Below are positions 1-13,373 of a DNA stretch of 64,000 nucleotides, in pieces (positions within the stretch are counted from its first letter, which is position 1; each line of letters begins with the position of its first letter). The notes beneath the pieces were generated by a model. The model was not told where the DNA came from, searched no databases, and worked only from the letters and a program-made list of their open reading frames with translations. Source of the stretch: Erythrocercus mccallii. Taxonomy: Eukaryota; Chordata; Aves; Passeriformes; Dicruridae. A program made the translations under genes and the position numbers. The DNA lies in contig VZRG01002354.1 in assembly GCA_013397435.1 (NCBI GenBank), positions 1 to 64,000 of the forward strand. The letters run 5' to 3'.

Positions 1-98
1 GACAGTGTTTGCTGTAATGGATATTAGGGAGCAGCTTGGAAAATCAAATTTGGGGAAATTTGGTTAGTTCGACAGAAAGCCAATTACCTTATGGATTT

Positions 99-132
99 AA
101 AAAAAAAAAAAAAGAGAGAGAGAGAAAAAAAA
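99..132 (+). repeat. A-rich and GA microsatellite tract
   Basis: A run of about 15 A followed by (GA)5 and a second A run. Confidence 0.9.
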
Positions 133-2611
133 GGCAGTCTATAGCTGTCTTCTCTTAAAAAACAAAAGAGAAAAGATAAAAGCTTGTGACATTTAATCAT
201 AAAAAAATTACTAGATTATGAAATATTTAAGGAAAACAATGACAATATCTGTGAATCCATGTGGGAAATGTTATATTTTGACAGGATTGTCATTTGTATT
301 CAAGCAGAGCTCTTACTGACCTAATGGTGATGCTGAGCTCAAGTTTAGTTCCCACACCTAAAAGGCTGAGAACAGTATAAGAGGTTTTCATACAACTGGC
401 AGTGGGCTTTTCTGATCTGGGATGGGAGTGAAGCTGGGGTTGAGGGAGTGGCATCAATTCATATGCTTTCATACCTTCATATTCCTTACATTTGCAAGTA
501 ACACACACTAGCTCCAGTAAAATTGCCATCAAAGTTGGTAAGATTTCTGGTTTCAGGAAGCTTTGAGTCAAAATGTGCATCATAATTTAGGCAAAGGTTT
601 TTTGTTGTGAATGAAACAGAAAAATGTTTCCACCTGAAATTAACCTCCAGTGACATAACCAGCTTTTTCTTAATCCTGCCTGTTCTTTATTTATGGTTCA
701 GTTGCCAGTAAAAGGATATTTCTTGCCTTACACAGCAAAACTAAGCAGATGACTGCTTCTTCATGTGTTTTTCCTATTGTTTATATTGGTTATATCTATT
801 TTGGATTACTGCATTTTTGTGTACTGTAAAGACAAGCAGGTTTCAGTAAGCAAATCTATTAGTGTGTACTGAGGAGAAAAATGACTGTTATTGATGGAGT
901 ACCTTGCGGTGTTTTCTATGAAAATTACTATGATTTTTCTCTTTCTCTTCTGAAAAGAAACATGATTAATTGTGTTCCTGGTGGTAAAAGATGAATGGCT
1001 CTAGATGGGGTTGCAGCATGAAGCTGAGTGGCAGCAGCCCAAAACAAGCTGTTGTGCTTTGTGCATCTCTGCGAGCTACATGCCGAGCTAAACCTTCCCT
1101 TTGTGGGGGAAAGAAAATAAAGATAACTTCATTTGCAGTCAGCTTTTCTTGGGCAGGCTTGTCTTCAATCCCCTGTGACTCTAGCCACAAAATTTATAAT
1201 CAGGGCCTGAAATTATGACATATTTTATCTAGGTTTTTGGGTTGTGTCCATCATGGTAACAATGTAATTAGCCAGTAATATTCATATTTAAAGAAACTGG
1301 AAATGAAAATGCATAAATATAGTTCAGAAAGGAAAGCAGCCTGCAGAAACAGATCTGTATAAACCTGTACCCAATTTACCGTTGTTATTTCTTCTGCTTT
1401 TATTAATGGGCTAGAGGAATTAATGTTATGTGTGTGCATGCATGCTTTGAATAAAGGTACAGACTATTGGAGAAGGCAAACGCCATCTGACACCATTTAG
1501 GAGAGGGCATAGCTAAGAAGAGCTACAGTGCAGAACTCACTACCTGGTGATGCTGAGAATAATATTTTGTGTGAGTTCTTATCTTGGGGGTCCTTTCCTT
1601 GAGGCATTAGGCTATCTTTCCCTGGGTCTCCAGCTCTACATCTATATCAAAACCACATGGAAAAGGTATAAACCTGACTTAAAAAGGAGGAGAGCAGGGA
1701 TTGAACAGCTTCAGAACAGAGATTTCAGCTGGATGAAAACTAATGCTGTTCAAAAGCTCAATAGAGAAGAGATCCTTGCCTGTAGAGTTTCCAGATGGTG
1801 ATGGGATACATTGAACTCGACTTGCTGTCTGCTCACATGAGACAGGGAACGTCTAATGGTTTAGAAAATCTTCGCTTGTAAATCAATCTAGGGAACAGAC
1901 ATCCTTGGCACCTGTTCTGCTCAACTTGTCCCTTTGAATCATGGCTGCTGCAGGCTTGGCATTTAACAGGAATTTTCCATGTTTTCAGTTTGAGAAATTT
2001 TTTTCATCCCAGGATCTAACACAGCATGTCTCTGTGCAGAAATGTCCATGAGGTATGAATCTTCATTTAGAGCATTAGGCAGTGCTTTGTGTCATCCAGG
2101 GATGACACACTCCCACTGGGATGGCAAGGCTTAGTAACTTGTCAGTGTCCTCACTGTCTTTGTTCTAGTTTTTACATCTTCTTCTCAGTGTATGAGAAAA
2201 CTATTTTCATTTTAAATGCTTTCGTGAATGTGCATCTCTTTCTTAAAGGGTTCTTTTTTCAAGATCCTGGTATTTTCATGTAGTTTGTGTAATACATTTA
2301 GTACATGTCAATGGTCAGAAAGTTGTTTTTTGAGGGGAGAACACAGGGAATGTGAAGAGTTTGTTAAGAAAGAAATGTGAGGGATTTTATCCTCACACGG
2401 TCTTTGACCTTTGAGAAGAGATGAGGATGCACAGAAATTGTGAGCTCTGTGGGAGCAGAGGTACTCAGGCAGTGTCAGGATCACACCAGGAGCAGTTAAG
2501 CCTAGGCAAGCTTAATACTTTGGCATCAGGAAAAGGCCACTTTTAAAGTCATAAAATTCTGAGGTTGTCCTGAAGAGATCTGTGTGCTTTCCACATTCCA
2601 TTTGACAAGAG

Positions 2612-2882
2612 CACGAAGTGATAGGACAAGGAGGAATGGCTTTTAAGATAATGGGTTTAGATTAGATACTGAGGAGAAATTTTTGCCTATGAGGGTGGGC
2701 AGGCCCTGGCACACGGTGCCCAGAGAAGCTGTGGCTGTCCCCGGATCTCTGCAAGTGTCCAAGGCCAGGTTGGGAATTGGGGCTTGGCACGACCTGAGAT
2801 AGTGGAAGGTCCCCATGGCAGGGGGTGGGACTGGATGAGCTTTAAGGCCCCTTCTGTCCCAAACCATTCCATGATTCTGTGA
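2612..2882 (+). mobile_element. CR1 LINE 3' end fragment
   Basis: The stretch follows the CR1 3' consensus in order: GGACAAGGAGGAATGGC, GGTTTAGATTAGATA, AGGAGAAATTTTTGCC, GCCCAGAGAAGCTGTGG, AAGGCCAGGTTGG and CCATGGCAGGG. It ends in the short repeats ATTCCATGATTCTGTGAT, the usual CR1 terminus. Only the untranslated tail is present, as in most 5'-truncated CR1 copies of bird genomes. The left boundary is approximate. Open frames on its minus strand are shadows. Confidence 0.93.
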
Positions 2883-5523
2883 TCATAAAGGGAACTGTCA
2901 CAAAGGACCTGTTGGAGAAAATGATGTGACTGTTCAGTAAATTAAGGGAAGAAAGGGAAGTGCTCTTTCTCTAAGGATCGGAGAGAGGAGTGGATAGCAG
3001 GAACTGGGGAGGAAAGCTGAGATGTTTGAAGTTTCATCAGCCTGAAGTGGCAGAGGAACATCAAGAAGATAATGTCAAGAGGACAGAGAAGCAGATGGGC
3101 TAAATAGAACTGTATTTGATAATTAAATGAAACTGTGAAGACAGATTTACAAAACTTCATTCTGCACACTGTTTCCTTCAGTTTTCATTGCAGGTCCCCA
3201 CTGTCCTGTTAGATAGCATCTAGCCAGAAGTACTTACCTTCTTTTTTCCAATTGATCACTTCTTTCAATTGAGGCACTTTTCCCAGATGCTATTTCCTCC
3301 CAGAACCTAATGACTCGAGCTTTTACTGATAACAATGGAGCAACATCTGCAAAGGTTATGAGTGGCCATAGGAAGAAGCTTCTGTGCAACAGGTAGATAA
3401 TGTACATAATTCTTTTTAAAAGGAGAAGTGGAAGCATTATAGCATGAAATGAAGGAACAGCAGGGAACAGGACATGTTTTTGCCCAGGGCTGTGAGACAG
3501 GCAAAGCTTTTGAATATACCATCAAATATGTTTAAACTTCAGATTGCAATAGATACTATATCCTGTGATATTTTTGCTTTCCGTCTGATGCAGTGCACCA
3601 CAATAATAACAAATCTCCCCTTACCCAGCTGTCTCCGCACAACCATACAATCTGAGACTAAACTATCTGAGATATTTTCTTGAAAGAGAAATCAGAAGTA
3701 CAGGCTGTGACTAATTCTCTCTCTCTTCTGTTTAAAAAAGGGAAATACTGTCATTTTCAGTGGCCACAGTGAAATTTTGATGATAATTTTTTTTTGGCTA
3801 CATCTGCCCACTCTGACCACCTAAGGATCCAATAGTCCTTGGCAGCCTTAGGTCACTGGAGGCTCCCATTCTTAATATGAATAAGGGAAAAAAATGATCA
3901 ACACAAATATCCTGCCCAGAAGCATTTGATTATGTTCACTACAGAGCAGTTTTGTTTTCTAAGGCAGCACTGGGCTTTAGGAGTGAGGGAAATGAATCTA
4001 TGAGCAGATTGTGTTGTCTCTGTGGTAGCTTATTGTCACTTCAAGACTTGGCAGGTTCCTTGATTGCTGTGTGACACTGTGTCTGAAATAGCTTTTGGAA
4101 AGAATTGCCCTTGCATTCAGCTGTATATCTATTTCTCGCAGTGATATGTTTGCTTTTTTCAGTATATTGTGCATTTTAAAAGCGATGAAAGTTCCACCTG
4201 CTGTACTGACACAAACTATCTCTGATAATGATCAAAGCAATGTGTTTCTACAAACATCACATCACAAAAGCTTTTTATCTTCTAATTCTTAGAAATAAGA
4301 CTTTTATAAAGAAGATTGCTATGTGAAATTTCTGAAGTGAACCTCTCTTATTGCTTCCTCCTGCATACAGTGTGTCTAACTGACTTTAATTAGTTACTTC
4401 AGTTCCAGACAGTTCTATGCAATCAAAAGGACAAGGGAGAACAGGAGGAGGAAAATGAACCATCTGCCAGCATTATTCTCTCCTTTTTGGACACTACTTC
4501 TTTTTAACCCAACCCAAAGCAAAGTCAGCCTTTGTGGTACATCTGGGCCCAAAAATGTCATATTTAGGGCTAGTGTCATTTCTCTCATGTTATCCCCAAT
4601 TATTAGCTGGTAATGTAGCTGCTTTTTGTTCACTCATAATATTTAAGGCATTTGATAAAACCTCTTCTCACTAATTGCAGCTTTTCTCCTAATTCTTTCT
4701 GTGTCTTTTCCAGTCTCTTTCTTCATACACACTCACCTTCCTCAGGTTAGCAGTTTGCTTTGAGACAGAGTTGCTGTTTCTTGTAATCACCTGAAATTTC
4801 CTTCTCTCTTCTCTGCATTGTTGCACCTTTAGAAGCACAGAACTGCCGTGGGTGGAGTCAGGGGAGCACAGGCTGCTCCCTGTGGCAGTTCACACATTTC
4901 GTGTCCCTTGGACTGCTTGGTTATCCCCTTCTCTGCTCCTAGTGATGTGTAAACACTATTTAAGGTTTTTGAGCTCTCAAAGTGAAAGCTGCAATGCGTT
5001 GCTATTCCTCAACTCGTGTTCAAAAGTCATGAAAGGCAGGTGAATTTAACCCAGATCTTACATAATTTATCTGATTGAAACACTGGCCACTTGTTCCCAT
5101 AATTTGCCAATCACTCTGATGACAACTGTGCAAATTCCTTTCATTTTTAGTAAGCAAATAGTAATTTACAGACCATGGACTCACGCTCCTGCCCTTAGCA
5201 TTTTCTGTTTGATGGGAAGCCCAGGTATCCACCTGCTCCTGTCTGCCTTGTGCAGTGCTACAGGAACACGTTTCTGGGGCTGTGATGATCCTGCCCCTGG
5301 CGTGTGGGGCTCCAGCAGCTCCTGAGCAAGCCCCAAGCCCTGACAGCCCCTGGGTTTGCCCTGGGTGCTCCAGACCTGCTCATGTCAGTGGGAAATCTCA
5401 TCTGAGGCCAAACTCCAGCACTCTTCTCACCACGGCTTTGGAGCACTTTTTTTATCCTGCTGTGAGAGAAAGGGATAGGAAACACTGCTTATGATTTGAG
5501 AAACTGCATTCAGATTTCTGTCT

Positions 5524-5571
5524 GTGGTTTAATTTGGTTTGGTTTGGGGTTTTTTGTATGTTTTTGTTTTA
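5524..5571 (+). repeat. GGTTT-rich low-complexity stretch
   Basis: Repeated (T)GGTTT units pass into T-rich sequence. Simple low complexity; not a TTAGGG telomere repeat. Confidence 0.7.
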
Positions 5572-8500
5572 TTCAATTAAACTCTGTGTTGTACCCCTTT
5601 TTTCCCCCTGAAAGACACAAGGACTTGGCAGAACTACCTTCAGAAACCCTCTGAATATACCAAAACTGAGGATATGTCTGTAGTATGTAAGAATTATTGT
5701 TATCTGAATGGAAGGTTGTTGAACACCAATAAATCACCTGCAAATTAAATCCTACACTGAATTTGTAATTATGAATATGAATTTTTCATGGTACACTGAA
5801 ACTCAGTATATTTGGGCTTTGGTTTGCATGAATTCTTCCTGAAGCTGAAGTCATTAGAGAGCACAATACAACTGCTATGACTAATAGTAATGGAGCTGGG
5901 TTCCCTTGTACTGTGGAAGTGTTGCTGTTGTTAAATTAATTTGACTGTACTGGATAATGACTATAGCCTCCCTTTTCTGCACATCTTTGATAGCAGTTCA
6001 GATCTTTATGTTAAAATTTGTGTCAGTTACTCTGAGCCTTCACTAGCCTGTGGAAAACATGATAGTGAAGGGTTCTGGCTCTGCAGTGGGGGGAAAGAAT
6101 GGAAACCATTTCACTCAGGGAAGCACAGGCTTAGCATGAGACAGGTGGGTCTGTCTGGCAGAGTATGGTTCTTAATAAAGTAAACCGATGTCTTTCAATT
6201 AGAAAGTTTATTTTAGGCTCTGCCTCATTTTATTTTTGAGTTGAAATAGTCTTCAAAAAAGCAAAATATCGGAACAGCTTTGTTACCCACCAATATCCTT
6301 GTTTGCAATTATAGTAAAGAGGCACTGGGAAGAAGGAGGATGAGTGTTGAGTCACAGAGGGATCCATGTCACTCAGGCTTCCAAATATCACAGTTATCCT
6401 GGATTCCCCATGCAGGCAGAGTGCAGGGCTGTGTAGATTCCTCCCTTGAGAGCTGAATTGTCCTCTTAATTAACTGTGTCAGAAAGCTGAGTGATTGATT
6501 GCTCTTTTAACCTCAAAAACTACGGTGGGATGAAGTTTGCTCTCTCCTCTCACATTGGAATTCCACATGTTGAGGTAAAGGTGAGCAGCCCCAGAGATGC
6601 TAAGGGATCACTTTTTGTGTGTGTAGGGGTCACTTGAATGGGTACAGAAATAACTGGGGAGGTGCTGGCATGAAAAGAGCTCAGCAGCTGAAACCAGTGC
6701 AAGGATGTTGGTGCTGCAGTTGGACAATGAATTTTTCACCTGACTATTCTGAGACTGCAGCAGTCTCCTGAAGTGTTGCAGCCTGATGGGACAGGTAAAA
6801 ACAGGGTCCTGTGCACAGATTCTTTACAAACTGCAGGTTCAGTGACTGATTAACAGAACGTGGATTACAAGAAGTAAACACACACCGAGAGCAAACCATA
6901 CAATGCTCCTTGTGTGTAAAGTATCTAAAGAGAGGGGTTCTCATGGATGCTGGCAAGGACCTGGAAATGTATTTAATTTTTCAACTTCATTTTTGAAAAC
7001 ACTTATGCGTATGATCTTATGTACATCCAAAGGCTTATGGAATTTTTTTAATGTAATTTATAAAATAGTGTGCTCTCCTCATATTTCTGCTCTCCTGTAT
7101 TCTAGGGTCATAAATTAGGGTTTTGACAGATTTCTTTGCGTGCTGGTACCTTTCGTTCATCGCAGTTGATGATTAGTTTAGGCAGTTATTGTAAGTGGTG
7201 TTTAATTAGTGCAGCAAAGGAATAGAGACTTGTTCAAAATATTCTCATGGGGTTTCTCAGGAAGGTATTTGCAGAGCTCAGACTGCATTTGTTTCTAGTA
7301 GGACTGAAAGAGTTCATTGACACTGAAATTACTGAGTTTATTACATATATCCCCCTTAATACTGTAAATCAGTATATAATAAAAAAGTCTTTGAAAGATA
7401 TGAACTGTTACTTGTCCTTGTTTAACAGAGTACTGTGGATTAATTTGTTTGAAGAGCCCAGGCCAGAATTTCTGCTTTATTAAAGCATGAAAGGATATAG
7501 GATTCTACATCCTTCTTCACTGGAGCCATACAAAATTATTGGCAGGAGTGCTAGTTATAGATATAATTTCTAAGTAAATGAGGTGTGGATTCCAGGGTTA
7601 TGCATACTTTGAATTAATCAGGCGAGAAAATTAGAGTGGTTTTGTGCCACATTGCGTAAGTCACAAAAGAAAATTAATAATCTAATGTTTTTATCAATTC
7701 AGACTCTGGCTAGTTTGGCAGCTTGTGGAGATAAAGATTTGTGTTAGGTTCCCCTGAAAAACAGCTTCACTTTATTTCTTAGATTGCAGAGATAGACAAA
7801 ATCAGATTCCCTCACTTTTATTGCTGAACCAAAGCCACAGTGTGGGGTGGCTAAGTTAACACTCTACTTGTCTCCTGAAGTTCCTAAGTAACTGAGTGTT
7901 GGCTTTTCTGCATAACAGTGCTGGGTCGTGGAAAGTGGCGAAGCCCAGACCCCTGCTGTATTATCTGTCATCTCTGCTCAAGCACTTGCCTTGCTCTCCA
8001 TGGAGGTAATGAATAATCTGCTCGCTGCTGACTTTGTTCTTTGGGCACTGCAAACCCCTTACTAAGGAAAGTGATTTGTGTTTAAAAGCACAAGCAGTGA
8101 CCTTCACTGAAGTCCAGCAAAACACTGTGAGCAATTGCAGAGGACAGACAGCCACTTCCTCTCTCATCTGGGAATCCTGCAAGAACGTTTGAGATGTGAC
8201 TTTCAAAATCAGTGTCCACTGGCACAGCTCTGCAGACGGTGGAGTCAGTGAGAGCTTTATTCCAGTGGGAGCAGTCAAGCCTGAACTGAATGCCCTGCTT
8301 TATATGTCAAAGTTGCAGGAAGGAGTTACAAGAACAAAGCTGTTTGAAATCATTCAGGATGTCAGAAATAGAGAATGCTCAGCTTCCATCAGCAAAAGAT
8401 GTACAAAACCCAACAAATATGCTCAGCAACAGAACAACAAAGTGCTGTCTGTGTCTGTAGGAGCCATGTGTGTGCTTCTCTGCTGGAAAGTGCAGAGGAA

Positions 8501-9069
8501 ACAAATAAGAAAAGAAAAGCAGTGGCAATTACAGATTGTCAGTGTAAGTGCCACCAGCAGGAAGGGCCTCTGGGAGCTGAAATCAGGCTCAAAGGGCACT
8601 CGGGGAGCATTCAAGGCCACAGCTTGGCCATCAGCTCAGAATCTGCTGTTATTAATATGGGCTGCAGTATTTCTAAGGTTGCGTTTAAATAAAGGGAGCA
8701 AACCTAAATGGCATTTTTACTGAAAGGAGACACCAGGAGAGAGTAAGTAATAAAAAGCAGCGTAGATTGGGCATTCAGTGTGTGGTGGGAGCTGCACAGG
8801 CTCCCTGGGAGGAGCAGTGAGCACTCCACTGGCAGTGTTCCCTATGGTGTCACCTCTGTCTCTGAACTCGCCCGGGCTCTGTTCGTGTTCACTAACCCCA
8901 ATTGTGCTCCAGGGTGTTCCTGCACTAGCATGAAGGATGACCTCTTGTATCCAGCACCTTTTTGCATGGGTGGAGTGGAGAGCAGCTCTCCGTGAACCTT
9001 CAGCTTGTGCTTCTCCATGCTGCTTCCTCTCAACGCTCCTCTCTCTCTGGCGCTGCCTAACTCTGACTC

Positions 9070-9178
9070 TGGCTGTCCATGGGGTTTTCCTTTGTGCTTG
9101 ATCTAACCATGTGGTAGAACAATACAAATGGAACATGGTTCTGTCAAGCACCATGGAAGGCTGCATACTCCCTGCAGC
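9070..9178 (+). ncRNA. MIR218-2: mir-218-2 precursor, intronic microRNA in SLIT3
   Basis: The 5p arm at 9092-9112 is identical, as far as I can recall, to mature miR-218-5p (seed TGTGCTT). The opposite arm at 9134-9155 contains CATGGTTCTGTCAAGCACC, the miR-218-2 3p type, and the two pair across a loop of about 20 bases to form a long hairpin. The lower stem extends to about 9080 and 9163; the outer limits given are approximate. In vertebrates mir-218-2 sits in a SLIT3 intron and mir-218-1 in a SLIT2 intron, so host and microRNA agree. miR-218 is known to target ROBO receptors. It lies on the host strand about 4.1 kb before the next exon, and could be processed from the host transcript or from its own promoter. 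No promoter was identified. Confidence 0.95.
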
Positions 9179-11072
9179 ATGGCATGCCTGGATACTTCTG
9201 CTGGGGCAGAAGCATCAAAAGGTGAGAGATTCCCTTTCCCTTTCCGCACGGGGACGGTGGAACGGGTGAAGTGTTGCTAACCAGGCTCCCAGGCACTGCC
9301 AGGGAGCCATACTGGTGTTTGCACAGACTTTCCACAGGGCTTGCATGCAGAATAACCATTTCTAAGTAAATAATCTGTTTAATTGCTCTCACAGTGAAGG
9401 AGTCAGGCATTCTGTTGGTTGATAATATTCAAGGGTGATTCCGGCCATACCTACAGAGATGAAAAATCACTTTTGTCTCCTTACCTTGTGCATAATGTAA
9501 GCTGCATCTGTCTGTTTGAGCTGTCCAGTCAATGCTTCTACTTGGGATACACTTTGGATGCCCTTTCTGCAACAAGACACCTGCCACTCAGTGTAATATT
9601 GGGCCTGCTCTTAATGTGCTGGCATTGCATTGTGAACAAATATAATGCAGCAAATCTTCAGAAGAGTCTGCAAAGCATTGTCTTTCATCTCTAGAAAATG
9701 ACATGGCTAACATGGCCTGTATGGAAACACCACTATCCAATAATTCCACAGTGCAAAGCTGAGTCAGCAAATCCAAATGGGCCATTTTACCTTTGACAGC
9801 TTAGGTAAGATCTTCAAAATACTTCTGCCTAACTCCCCCTCTCCAGAGAGCTAATGACACTTATTCGTAAAGGACTTTGAGAGTCTCATACAGGCGTTTT
9901 CTTACACTGAAATATTGTCTTCTCTTGCAAATTTATCACATAACTGGTGTGGAGCTATCAAAAAAAGGACATCCAGGATTCTTAGATTTTATCTGTAGTT
10001 ACTGATAAAAATTAACACTAGCAGTGTGAAATTATGACCAAAAAAATGCACTTCTTTTTTATTCCCTATGAGAATTGTGATCTTGTGTTTGTATGAAGAG
10101 CTTTTGAGATTCCTGAGTTTTTCATTCAAGTTTTAGAGCAACTTATCTCAATAGTAATATTTTTGGTGCCAAATTTTAGGCAGCTGGATCATTTTCTAAA
10201 ATGAATATATCAGGTCACTTTTCAAGCCCTGCCTCATTTGTAGCACAACAGATCCTCCAGAACTCCTTTTCAGTTCTTTGGACAAAGCTAAGTTTTAAAA
10301 ACTGAAATCAGGTTTTCTAAACAATGGTTTTAAAGAAGTGTTGAACTAAAAGATATTTCTCTCTGTTGCCTGATTCTCCATGTGGGTATCAGAAAGGCAC
10401 ATAGAATGTCTGAGCACTTGGAAATGTGATGTTCCTTTATCTCAGTGCTGCTGTTCTGTAGAGTGCCACGGTGTGTTTGTTTTATGATAATGAAAAATCA
10501 CAGTACCTGATAGTGGGGTCACATTGGTTGTGAAATAAAAATGTTATCAAGGTAACTAACAAATCAAATAACCACAGCTGCCCTCAGTTACACACAGGCT
10601 TTGCTGTTGCCTTGGCTACTTCTTTTACAGCAAACTTTAATTCTTCCTAATTTGGGGAATTGCTGGAGACTCCAGGGCCATATTCTGTCCTGCATCTCTT
10701 CTCTGTGGCTTTCACAGATGAGTTTATAGTGTGCAAGAAGTATCCATGCCTGTGGTGGTGCACTGTGCTTCCTGTGTCCTGTTGTGTTCTCTCAGAGCCT
10801 GGCAGGCAGGAGGAAGGCATGTATGTGCTTAAACAGTCCTGCTAGCAGATGGCTGAATTTCACATGGCTATCCCAGATGGGAATATCTTCATAGAGCAGC
10901 CACCTGCCCAAGTGATCTCAAGGCTCAGGTCAAACAGTAAATTTTATCTAGTCTTTGCCAGGTGATTCCTGCTGTCTCTCAGGTTAAGAGATGACTGAGT
11001 ACTGGCTGAGCACATACAGGCTGTTGATTACTTTTGACTCAGTGATTACCTGAGAAACTCTTGTTTAAACTC

Positions 11073-11107
11073 AAAAAAAAAAAAAAAAGAGAAAAGAGAG
11101 AGAGAAG
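11073..11107 (+). repeat. A-rich and GA microsatellite tract
   Basis: A run of about 16 A followed by GAGAAAAGAGAGAGAGA, similar in make-up to the tract at 99-132. Confidence 0.9.
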
Positions 11108-13222
11108 GAACAAAAAGTATGAAGGTGATGTTTGCTCCCTTCCTCTCCTGCTGAGCTGAGAGGCCTTTCCCTGCTTCAGCAGTGGTAGCTGTGGACAGAT
11201 GCCCAGGCAGCATCAACTTCTGAGAGCTGCTGCAGTGTGGAAGGTTGTGTGCCTCACCATCAGGAGAGGGGGTGCCAAGTCTGCTAAGATTCTTTATTTG
11301 TTCAGCCAGAAAGCTTGAGAGAAAACCAAAAATTGATTTTTCACCCTCCAATGTTGTGCACTGCTTTTTCTCCTTCATAAAGAATTCCACTTTTTCCCTT
11401 TTTTCCCATTGGAAGGTGAATCTTGTATCCATCAGTAGACTAAGAATTTTACTTAATAAATGTTTACCCTACGTAACTTCACGTTGTTTGTGATCATTTT
11501 TTTCAACAAAAGCTTTTACTAGGAAACTTAGAATTGCTTCTTCAAGGGTTAGGTTGGGGATTTCCAAGACACTTTCTGATCACTGATTGTTGTTGGGTTG
11601 TTCAGTGTGTACTGTAATGGTAGCATTTTCAATAAACTCTGGTTCTGATAACTGTTTGTCTTTGGTATTTTTTCCAAGGAACAATAAATAACCAAACATT
11701 CTGACTACCAAGCTTGGAACGTCTATGACTAGCAATCAAATGTTAGATTTTTTTTAAAGGATAAGAGTTTAAATGATGATGGTGTGGGGAAAATCTTAGG
11801 CTGTATTTTTATAATGCTTTAAAATACCCAGTGGTCCTAATAGTTTAAGTGGTCTTCTGTCAGTGAAGTTGCACTTTAGATGTATAATTTATAATAAGCA
11901 CAAAAACCAGCAAAGTATTTAGCACCACTGAAGTAGAAAAGTACAAAACTGCATGTCAGTGTTCTCAGTGTTCTCTCAATAATCCAACTTGGAATTACAA
12001 AACTAAACCAAAGTGTGTCTGTGGGATCAAAGTGTTAGATTGCCTGTAGAATTGCTTGTTTTCACTGCATCACCCTGTGGAGGTAACGTTTAACATAAAT
12101 TAAAATAATAGTGGATTTAGGAAATGTCTTTTTTTTCTTCCAGAAAATAGTATGTGGTCATAAAGTGGGCAGTGGTGTATTTATCAGTCTGGGAAGGGGA
12201 AGCAGGTGATGAATGTCATCAAGCCTCTGTAAACATATTTCAGCTCAGGTTTAAGTTTTCGTTGATGTTTTTGGGTTCTTAAAACATTTGTCCAGCTCCT
12301 CTCTCTGAGAAAGCCTTGTAATTGACTTTTAAAAATCTGGAAAACTTGGAAAATGCTTCTTGGTAATTACCATCCCTGGGCCTTACACAGGGTTCCTGCA
12401 GTGGTTCTGGTGCTTCCATTAAGAAATACGAAGTGAGTGGGCAGGAATTGCATGGTGGGGGCTTGGCAGCACTTTGCTTACATACACATTTATTAATCCT
12501 CCTGGTTCCTCGAAGCACTGAGATCAAGTTTCCAACCTGCTGCTATTAAACGAGGAAAACCAAACCTGAAAAGGACAGATTAGTTCGCTGAGTCTAATTG
12601 GAAAAGCATTTCATTAGAATGGGTCAAAAACCCAGTCAAAGAGGTCTGGCAATCACGGTGTAATGGTACATCAGGGAGTGCTTCTCACTAAGTATGCTCT
12701 ACCCATTCCTTAATTAAAATGAAAATGATTTAAACTGCTATTAGTTTCCTTTGCTATTTGTTTAACATAGTTAATAAAGATGTCTAATTGTTGGAAAGTT
12801 GACAAGGTTGTCTAATAAAAGATTGCTCTAAAAAACAGCTCTAATAGCTGAGGTCTGAACATTTGCTACTTTTAAATGATATCTTTGAAAGTCTATTGTC
12901 ATTTGAATTCTTTCATGAGATGCCTTTTCCTTGTTGCTTGACTAAATTTCAAATGGGAAAAAAAGTGACTTTGCTGGAAAATACCTTAACAGGCAGGCTT
13001 GTTGGACAAGGAACAAGTCTTCTAAGGGGAGAGTGAAAAACCAGGGACAAGTCTTGGGAGTAATTTTAAAAATTGCTGAGCACAAGTCCTTGGCAAGTAT
13101 TAAACCTGTGTGCAGGAGCTGGGGGATGACAGGAGGCAATGCTGAGGATGGATTCCATGATACCACTGGTTGCTGCAGTTATCAACAGCTGTTTGCTGGA
13201 ATACATTTTCCTTTTCTTGCAG

Positions 13223-13373
13223 GGTCAGAGGATTACAGAAGTAAATTCACTGGGAAGTGTTTCATGGACCTTGTCTGTCCCGAGAAGTGTCGCTGTGAGG
13301 GGACAGTCGTAGACTGCTCCAACCAAAAACTCACCCGACTGCCCACTCACCTCCCTGAATACACCACTGATCT
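13223..13373 (+). CDS. SLIT3: SLIT3 exon: N-cap (LRRNT) of LRR domain D3
   Basis: Exon of 151 bases, acceptor TTCTTGCAG, donor GTAAGTG. It enters with two bases of a split Gly codon and leaves with CT of a Leu codon. The product runs GSEDYRSKFTGKC, then CFMDLVCPEKCRCEG and VVDCSNQKL, ending PEYTTDL. The spacing C-x5-C-x3-C-x-C-x6-C is that of the cysteine-rich cap that closes the N-terminal end of an extracellular LRR solenoid. The short GSEDYR linker before it joins D2 to D3 in SLIT proteins. The open frame continues upstream of the acceptor to 13033, but that part is intron read-through with no SLIT similarity, so the start was placed at the AG. The hydrophobic stretch just before the acceptor is the translated polypyrimidine tract, not a signal peptide. 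Confidence 0.96.

Larger units (their letters stand above)
1..13222 (+). other. SLIT3 intron, 3' part, carrying mir-218-2
   Basis: Intron ending at the acceptor at 13221-13222; its start is outside the window. It contains mir-218-2 (9070-9178), a CR1 fragment (2612-2882), two A-rich/GA tracts (99-132 and 11073-11107) and a GGTTT-rich stretch (5524-5571). The rest is unannotated AT-rich intron with scattered open frames that look like chance. A 24-base alternatively spliced microexon is known just before the D3 N-cap in SLIT2. I looked for an equivalent here and did not find a convincing one. The stretch 12541-12860 is dense in TAAT cores and might be a regulatory element. Confidence 0.85.

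Noticed and set aside
2643..2872. Two overlapping minus-strand open frames
   Set aside because: They are antisense shadows of the CR1 3' tail, which is untranslated.
8196..8723. Open frame of 175 residues on the plus strand in the first intron
   Set aside because: No recognisable domain, ordinary intron composition, and overlapping open frames in other frames and on the other strand. Long for chance but not supported as a gene.
13033..13222. Upstream extension of the D3 N-cap frame, with a Met start and a hydrophobic stretch
   Set aside because: The hydrophobic HFPFLA part is the translated polypyrimidine tract before the acceptor AG. SLIT similarity begins exactly at the splice site, so this is not an alternative signal peptide.
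1..13222. Search for the 24-base microexon known before the D3 N-cap in SLIT2
   Set aside because: No segment with acceptor, an AKEQYFIP-like coding stretch and donor could be found by eye. It may be diverged, or lie upstream of the window.
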